Source: an uncultured Pelagibacteraceae bacterium
GTDB taxonomy: Bacteria > Pseudomonadota > Alphaproteobacteria > Pelagibacterales > Pelagibacteraceae
Assembly (NCBI GenBank): GCA_902526115.1
Contig: CABZJV010000010.1
Location: 1 to 33,932, forward strand
Length of the DNA: 33,932 nt
Direction of reading: 5' to 3'
Shown: positions 27,134 through 33,932 of the stretch, one piece after another
Numbering within the stretch: position 1 is the stretch's first letter
How the letters are laid out: each line of letters begins with the position of its first letter
Translations under genes and position numbers: made by a program
Notes under the pieces: model-generated
Databases searched by the model: none
Told to the model about the DNA's origin: nothing
Seen by the model: the letters and a program-made list of their open reading frames with translations, nothing else

Positions 27134-27796
27134 TTATAATATGTCAAGTAAATCACGAAGAGTTTTAATTTCATACTTTGGTACAAAATCTAGATTGTCA
27201 AAAATGTTGTTGTTTCTATTTACCCAAATAGAATTATAGCCATAATTTCCTCCACCAGATACATCCCAAGTATTTGCACTTAAAAAGACAACTTCATTTT
27301 TTTGAATTTGATACTTCTTTATTGGCATATCATAAACTTTAGAGTCTGGTTTATAAATTCCAACTTGTTCTATTGAAAAGAGATCGTCAAATAAATTTTC
27401 AAAATTATTATTTTTGACTAATCCATCTAAAAGAGAAGGTGTTCCATTTGAAAGGATGGCTAGTTTAAAGTTTTTTTCTTTAAGTTTTTTTAAAACATCT
27501 TGTACTTCTTCGTATGGTGAAAGAGCTTTATAAAGATCCAATAAATCATTTTTCATCGAGGTATCAATTTTGTAAGTTTTTATTGATTTGTCTAAGCTTT
27601 CTTCTGTAATTTGCCAAAAATCTTTATGTCTTTTCATTAAACTTCTAAGCCAAGTATATTCTAACTGAGTAGTTCGCCAAAAGTTTGCAAAACCTTCCCA
27701 TTTATCTCCAATTCTATCTCTACATTTTTCTGCGGCTGAATTGACATCAAACAAAGTGCCATATGCATCAAAAATTATTGCTTTAATATTTTTCAT
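27134..27796 (-). CDS. Haloacid dehalogenase, type II ((S)-2-haloacid dehalogenase)
   Basis: 220 residues. HAD motif I is IIFDAYGTLFDV with nucleophile Asp10; the second Asp of phosphatases is Tyr12, as in dehalogenases. The dehalogenase-specific QLEYTWLRSLMKRHKDFW segment is present (about 44-61), along with motif II LSNGTPSLL, the lysine in YKPDSKVY, and SANTWDVSGGGNYGYNSIWVNR containing the Asn/Asp pair. The enzyme class hydrolyses L-2-haloacids to D-2-hydroxyacids. It heads the operon with pirin and Qor. Its start codon lies only 16 nt from the divergent rsmE start. Confidence 0.92.
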   Translation of the reverse strand: MKNIKAIIFDAYGTLFDVNSAAEKCRDRIGDKWEGFANFWRTTQLEYTWLRSLMKRHKDFWQITEESLDKSIKTYKIDTSMKNDLLDLYKALSPYEEVQDVLKKLKEKNFKLAILSNGTPSLLDGLVKNNNFENLFDDLFSIEQVGIYKPDSKVYDMPIKKYQIQKNEVVFLSANTWDVSGGGNYGYNSIWVNRNNNIFDNLDFVPKYEIKTLRDLLDIL

Positions 27797-27812
27797 AAAC
27801 TAATTTATCAAC

Positions 27813-28514
27813 ATGAGTAACATTAGATTATTTTTTCCAAAAAGTTTATCTATTAATTTGTCAGACAAACTTGACAAATCTCAGTCTCATTATGTATCAA
27901 AAGTTATGAGAATTAAAGAGAACGAGGTTATTTTTTTATTCAATAACACTGGAGAATGGGAGGCCAAAATTTTAACAATTTCAAAAAGCTTAGTTGAATT
28001 TAAAGTTATTAAACAATTAAGAAAAAAAGAAACATCTAAAGAATTGTGGTTAGCTTTTTCACCAATAAAATCTAATTACTTTAACTTTATGATTCAAAAA
28101 GCGACGGAATTAGGAATTACAAAATTTTTACCTATTATTTTTGACAGAACAATTGTGAGAAAAATAAATAAAAAAAGATTAGAAAAAGTTATAATAGAAG
28201 CATCTGAGCAGTCTAATAGAATCCTAGTTCCAACCATGGAAGACTTACAAAGTCTTAATAATTTTTTAACTAAGCATGATGTCGATTTAATTTTCACTGA
28301 TCTTAATTCTGATAAAAATAAGATAGATTTAAAAAAACCTAGCAAAAATCCAACCTGTATTATGGTTGGTCCTGAGGGAGACTTTTCTGAGAGTGAAAGA
28401 GTGGAGATTCTCTCTTACAAAGGTGTTCAGGCTATAAAAATTAATGAAAACATCCTAAGATCTGAAACAGCTGTAATTTCTGCCATATCGATCATAAATT
28501 ACGCCATTAATTGA
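27813..28514 (+). CDS. rsmE: 16S rRNA (uracil(1498)-N3)-methyltransferase
   Basis: 233 residues, normal for RsmE. It has an N-terminal PUA-like domain (MSNIRLFFPKSL through the HYVSKVMRIKENE block) and a SPOUT methyltransferase domain with the knot motifs VGPEGDFSESE (about 185-195) and ILRSETAVISAI (about 213-224). KATELGITKFLPI is also typical. It methylates U1498 of 16S rRNA. It is divergent from the haloacid dehalogenase gene with a 16-nt gap and lies 61 nt upstream of coxB on the same strand. Confidence 0.95.
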   Translation: MSNIRLFFPKSLSINLSDKLDKSQSHYVSKVMRIKENEVIFLFNNTGEWEAKILTISKSLVEFKVIKQLRKKETSKELWLAFSPIKSNYFNFMIQKATELGITKFLPIIFDRTIVRKINKKRLEKVIIEASEQSNRILVPTMEDLQSLNNFLTKHDVDLIFTDLNSDKNKIDLKKPSKNPTCIMVGPEGDFSESERVEILSYKGVQAIKINENILRSETAVISAISIINYAIN

Positions 28515-28575
28515 TATTTTGTCGCGAAAAGTAAAGTGTAATTTTTGCAAAGACAATTTATATAGTGTTTAAAAA

Positions 28576-31025
<2,450 letters not shown>

Positions 31026-31057
31026 TTGCTAAACAAGATTTTTTAACAAGGAAATTA

Positions 31058-31969
31058 ATGATTAAGTCTAAATTAAAAAACAGAAATTTAAGTCAAGAAG
31101 ACTTATTTAATTTATCAGAATTATTTAAACTAATGAAGCCAAGAGTAATGTCATTAGTCATCTTTACTTGTGCTGTTGGATTGTTAATGGCACCCAATAT
31201 AGTACCCACAAAAGATGCTATTGTTGGTATAATTTTAGTTTCAATAGGTGCAGGCGCAGCAGGTGCACTTAATATGTGGTATGAGTCTGATTTAGATGCG
31301 TTAATGTCCAGAACTTGTTTAAGGCCAATTCCAACAGGAAAAGTAAACAAAAATCAGGCATTGGTTTTTGGTATAACGTTATCAATATTTTCTGTAATAG
31401 CGTTAGATTATTTTGCGAATAGAATATCTGCTATTTTATTATTATCTACGATCTTATTTTATGTTTTTGTCTATACAATCTGGCTTAAGAGAAAAACTCC
31501 TCAAAACATAGTAATTGGAGGTGCTGCTGGAGCTTTACCACCAGTAATTGGTTGGACAATTGCTACCAATTCACTGTCATTAGAACCAATAACATTTTTT
31601 CTAATAATCTTTTTTTGGACTCCATCTCATTTTTGGGCTTTAAGCTTATATAAATCTGATGATTATAAAAGAGCAAAAATTCCAATGCTACCATTAACTA
31701 ATGGAGTAGAGAGTACAAAATTAAATATATTAACTTACTCATTATTAATGTTGCCAGTAGTTGTTTTGCCGTATGTTATCGGCTTTGTTAGTCTAGTCTT
31801 TTTAATACCGTCTTTAATATTAACACTTTACTACAACCTTTTATGTTTTGAACTATACAAATTTAAGAAAAATAAATTTAACTCAAAGAAAGCAAAAACG
31901 ATTTTTGGATATTCAATTTTATACTTATTTTTGATATTCGTTCTTTTTTTAACTGATAAAATTTTATGA
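31058..31969 (+). CDS. ctaB: Protoheme IX farnesyltransferase (heme O synthase)
   Basis: 303 residues with about nine membrane helices. It shows the first Asp-rich motif in LNMWYESDLDALMSRTCLRPIPTG (about 71-94) and the second region in YKSDDYKRAKIPMLP; WTPSHFWALSLY is also diagnostic. It adds the farnesyl group to heme B, giving heme O, the precursor of the heme A that CoxA needs. An AAGGAA Shine-Dalgarno lies 5 nt upstream of the ATG. Its TGA overlaps the start of the next small gene by 4 nt (ATGA). Confidence 0.97.
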   Translation: MIKSKLKNRNLSQEDLFNLSELFKLMKPRVMSLVIFTCAVGLLMAPNIVPTKDAIVGIILVSIGAGAAGALNMWYESDLDALMSRTCLRPIPTGKVNKNQALVFGITLSIFSVIALDYFANRISAILLLSTILFYVFVYTIWLKRKTPQNIVIGGAAGALPPVIGWTIATNSLSLEPITFFLIIFFWTPSHFWALSLYKSDDYKRAKIPMLPLTNGVESTKLNILTYSLLMLPVVVLPYVIGFVSLVFLIPSLILTLYYNLLCFELYKFKKNKFNSKKAKTIFGYSILYLFLIFVLFLTDKIL

Positions 31970-32091
31970 TGACACCTGATAAAAAAACCAAAAAAAAAAA
32001 TATTTTAACTGCTATAGCAATTTTAGCTTTCATGGTTTTTTTGTTTGTATTTACTTTATACAACGTTGGAGTTTTTGATAGACAAATATGA
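31966..32091 (+). CDS. CoxF-like small membrane protein of the cox cluster
   Basis: 41 residues. ATG at 31966 overlaps the ctaB TGA (ATGA), and its own TGA at 32089-32091 is overlapped by the ctaG ATG (ATGA again); a second ATG directly follows the first. The peptide is MMTPDKKTKKKN, then one membrane helix of about 20 residues (ILTAIAILAFMVFLFVFTLY), then NVGVFDRQI. Many alphaproteobacteria have a short, poorly conserved ORF here between ctaB and ctaG, often annotated CoxF or oxidase assembly protein, with a basic N-terminus and a single helix. Position, double coupling and topology all support a real gene with a likely assembly role. Confidence 0.82.
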   Translation: MMTPDKKTKKKNILTAIAILAFMVFLFVFTLYNVGVFDRQI

Positions 32092-32621
32092 TTAAGAAAA
32101 AAACATTAACCCCTATACTGCTTGCTGGAATATTCTGTTTAATGCTAGCTCTATCTTTTGCAGCAGTACCACTTTATGATTTATTCTGCAGAGTTACTGG
32201 TTTTGGAGGAACAACACAAGTATCTAAAGAACCACCAAAAATAGTTTTAGATAAAATTGTAAGTGTTAGATTTGATACTAACGTAAATAATCTCACTTGG
32301 GATTTTAAAGCAAAATCTAATGTAATGGATGTAAAAGTTGGTCAAGTTAACAAAATAGAATTTGAGGTCGAAAATTATGGTGATGACACCACTTATGGTG
32401 TTGCTACTTTTAATGTCTCACCTTCAAGTTTTGGAAAATACTATAGTAAATTGGGTTGTTTTTGTTTTGAAAAACAAGAGTTGAAAGCTGGAGAAAAGGC
32501 AACTTATGTTATGACTTTTTATTTGGATCCAGAACTTGTAAATGATCCAACAGTAAAAAATTTACAGGATGTAACTATGTCGTATACTTTTTTCTCGACA
32601 GATTACTATAAACAATCATAA
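32088..32621 (+). CDS. ctaG: Cytochrome c oxidase assembly protein CtaG (Cox11 family)
   Basis: 177 residues. One N-terminal membrane helix (about 8-27) is followed by the family signature VPLYDLFCRVTGFGGTTQ (27-44) and a periplasmic immunoglobulin-like domain. The copper-binding CFCF motif has Cys124 and Cys126, and Cys34 is the third conserved Cys. It delivers copper to the CuB site of subunit I. Its ATG overlaps the stop of the small CoxF-like gene by 4 nt, and coxC starts 9 nt after its stop. Confidence 0.97.
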   Translation: MIKKKTLTPILLAGIFCLMLALSFAAVPLYDLFCRVTGFGGTTQVSKEPPKIVLDKIVSVRFDTNVNNLTWDFKAKSNVMDVKVGQVNKIEFEVENYGDDTTYGVATFNVSPSSFGKYYSKLGCFCFEKQELKAGEKATYVMTFYLDPELVNDPTVKNLQDVTMSYTFFSTDYYKQS

Positions 32622-32630
32622 TCACCAAAA

Positions 32631-33419
32631 ATGTCAGCTGAAAAAAAACATGATTATCACTTAGTAGACCCGAGTCCGTGGCCTATATATACAGCATTTG
32701 CTTGTCTAGTTTTAGCAGTCGGTACAATATTTTATATGCATAACGATGTTTCTTGGGGAATGTATTTAGGATTAGCCTTGCTTTTCTATGGAGCTTATAT
32801 GTGGTTTAGAGATGTTGTAATTGAAGCTGAACATCAAGGTCATCATACACCTGTAGTTCAAATTCATCATCGGTATGGGATGACTTTGTTTATTGCATCT
32901 GAGGTAATGTTCTTCGTTGCTTGGTTCTGGGCCTATTTTGATATCAGTCTATTTCCAAACGAATTTGTTGGAAATGTCTGGCCTCCAAAAGATATTGAGA
33001 CGTTTGATCCATGGGATATTCCATTAATAAACACATTAGTATTATTATTATCTGGGACTACAGTTACATGGGCCCATCACTCACTATTAGAAAACGACAG
33101 AAAAGGTTTTATTCAAGGACTAACTGCAACAGTTGTACTTGGTTTCTTTTTTACTTTGTTGCAAGCGTACGAATATCATCACGCTACTTTTGCTTATTCA
33201 GGTCATATTTATGGAGCTGTCTTTTATATGGCTACTGGTTTTCATGGATTTCACGTAATTGTAGGTACAATATTTTTAGCTGTTTGTTTGTGGCGTGGAA
33301 AATTAGGTCATTTTACTAAAGATCATCATTTTGGATTTGAAGCAGCTGCATGGTACTGGCATTTTGTTGACGTAGTTTGGCTTTTCTTATTTGCTGCTAT
33401 TTATATCTGGGGAAGTTAA
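32631..33419 (+). CDS. coxC: Cytochrome c oxidase subunit III
   Basis: 262 residues with seven predicted membrane helices, the alphaproteobacterial form. Landmarks are HDYHLVDPSPWPIY near the start, RYGMTLFIASEVMFFVAWFWAYF with the conserved Glu91, TVTWAHHSLLENDR, HGFHVIVGTIFL and the C-terminal AAWYWHFVDVVWLFLF. Subunit III stabilises the catalytic core and proton uptake. It sits between ctaG and surf1, 10 nt before the likely surf1 start. Confidence 0.98.
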   Translation: MSAEKKHDYHLVDPSPWPIYTAFACLVLAVGTIFYMHNDVSWGMYLGLALLFYGAYMWFRDVVIEAEHQGHHTPVVQIHHRYGMTLFIASEVMFFVAWFWAYFDISLFPNEFVGNVWPPKDIETFDPWDIPLINTLVLLLSGTTVTWAHHSLLENDRKGFIQGLTATVVLGFFFTLLQAYEYHHATFAYSGHIYGAVFYMATGFHGFHVIVGTIFLAVCLWRGKLGHFTKDHHFGFEAAAWYWHFVDVVWLFLFAAIYIWGS

Positions 33420-33429
33420 TTAAAAACGC

Positions 33430-33932
33430 TTGAAGAATAAATTTTTATTTTCAGTTTTTGTTTGGTTTATAATTTTTGTTCTTCTGTCATTAGGTTTCTG
33501 GCAAATATACAGATTGAATTGGAAATTAGATTTAATTAATCAAATTGAAAACTCTTTAAAAAATGATCCGATAGAATTAACCCAAACGAATAAAAAAAAC
33601 TATTTAAGAATAAAAACATCAGGTCAAATTGATTTTGATAATCAAATTTATTTATATCATTTGAATGAAAATGGAAAACCTGGATTTGAAGTAGTAAATC
33701 CAATATTGATTGAGAATGAAAACTATTTAATTAATAGAGGCTGGATACCTTTTGATAAAAAAGATCTTCCTGAAATCGATAAAATTAATCAAAATGAAAT
33801 AGTTGGAACTCTAATGTTACAAAGTAAGTCGAGTGTGTTTAAGCCCGAAAATGACATTAAAAAAAATTATTGGTTTACCCTAGATAGAGATGACATCTTC
33901 AAACACACTGGAAGGAAATTTTCAGATTATAT
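33430..33932 (+). CDS. surf1: SURF1 family oxidase assembly protein, 3' end cut by window edge
   Basis: The frame is open from 33430 to the right edge, giving 167 complete codons. The most plausible start is TTG at 33430: an in-frame stop (33421-33423) lies just upstream and no ATG occurs in frame near the N-terminus. A first membrane helix ends in LGFWQIYRLNWK (about 21-32), the SURF1 G-x-W-Q-x-x-R...K motif, and the soluble domain includes the NPILIENENYLINRGWIPF block (about 96-114) matching the family's L-V-N-R-G-W-V-P motif. SURF1 helps insert heme a into CoxA. It is last visible gene of the cox cluster. Confidence 0.9.
   Translation, partial: MKNKFLFSVFVWFIIFVLLSLGFWQIYRLNWKLDLINQIENSLKNDPIELTQTNKKNYLRIKTSGQIDFDNQIYLYHLNENGKPGFEVVNPILIENENYLINRGWIPFDKKDLPEIDKINQNEIVGTLMLQSKSSVFKPENDIKKNYWFTLDRDDIFKHTGRKFSDY

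Noticed and set aside
28561..28566. TATAGT as the -10 of a coxB promoter
   Set aside because: No -35-like hexamer occurs at 16-18 nt spacing, so the match is not distinguishable from AT-rich background.

Overview
This is a strongly AT-rich, very densely packed stretch of bacterial chromosome. Gene content and order point to an alphaproteobacterium with a streamlined genome, most likely the SAR11 / Pelagibacterales lineage. That assignment rests on the Lys/Asn/Ile-rich proteins, minimal intergenic space, many 1-4 nt gene overlaps, a DUF3035 (BamF-like) lipoprotein after lspA, a DUF2093 protein, and the alphaproteobacterial coxB-coxA-ctaB-small ORF-ctaG-coxC-surf1 order. It is inferred from sequence features, not from a database search. 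I saw no rRNA or tRNA genes, insertion sequences, prophage genes or CRISPR arrays, and no gene-free stretch longer than 300 bases.

Layout. (1) 2-1401: the 3' part of a coiled-coil protein, a small membrane protein and a convergent DCC-family (DUF393) thiol protein. (2) 1487-5187: tldD, pmbA (tldE) and an FAD-dependent oxidoreductase in one tight operon, then a secreted DUF6134-like protein on the opposite strand and a YczE-like membrane protein. (3) 6554-10625, minus strand: groES-groEL behind a predicted sigma-32-type promoter and ended by a clear rho-independent terminator, then a 38-residue Lys-rich ORF and typA/bipA. (4) 10757-17170, plus strand: a HAD-IIA protein, ribF, ileS, lspA, a BamF-like lipoprotein and pgi, nearly all overlapping. 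(5) 17167-18992, minus: purD-rsmD, with a small DUF2093 gene divergent from purD. (6) 19218-24840, minus: ubiA-msbA-waaA-lpxK-lpxL, a quinone gene followed by an LPS assembly operon; DUF2721 is divergent. (7) 25301-27796, minus: haloacid dehalogenase, pirin and a quinone-oxidoreductase-like MDR protein. (8) 27813-33932, plus: rsmE, then the aa3 cytochrome c oxidase structural and assembly genes, running off the right edge inside surf1.

How it works together. The window is mainly core housekeeping: respiration (aa3 oxidase with heme and copper assembly factors, ubiquinone prenylation), envelope construction (Kdo-lipid A acylation and export, lipoprotein maturation, outer-membrane assembly), protein folding and translation (GroESL, TypA, IleS, RsmD, RsmE), flavin and purine cofactor supply, and central sugar metabolism. 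I find no convincing new defence, mobile or biosynthetic system. The points most worth a second look are small or structural: two short ORFs that simple length cut-offs would miss, a HAD protein with an altered catalytic motif coupled to ribF, compact C-terminal zinc ligands in IleS, shared stop codons between convergent genes, and divergent start codons only 16 nt apart.
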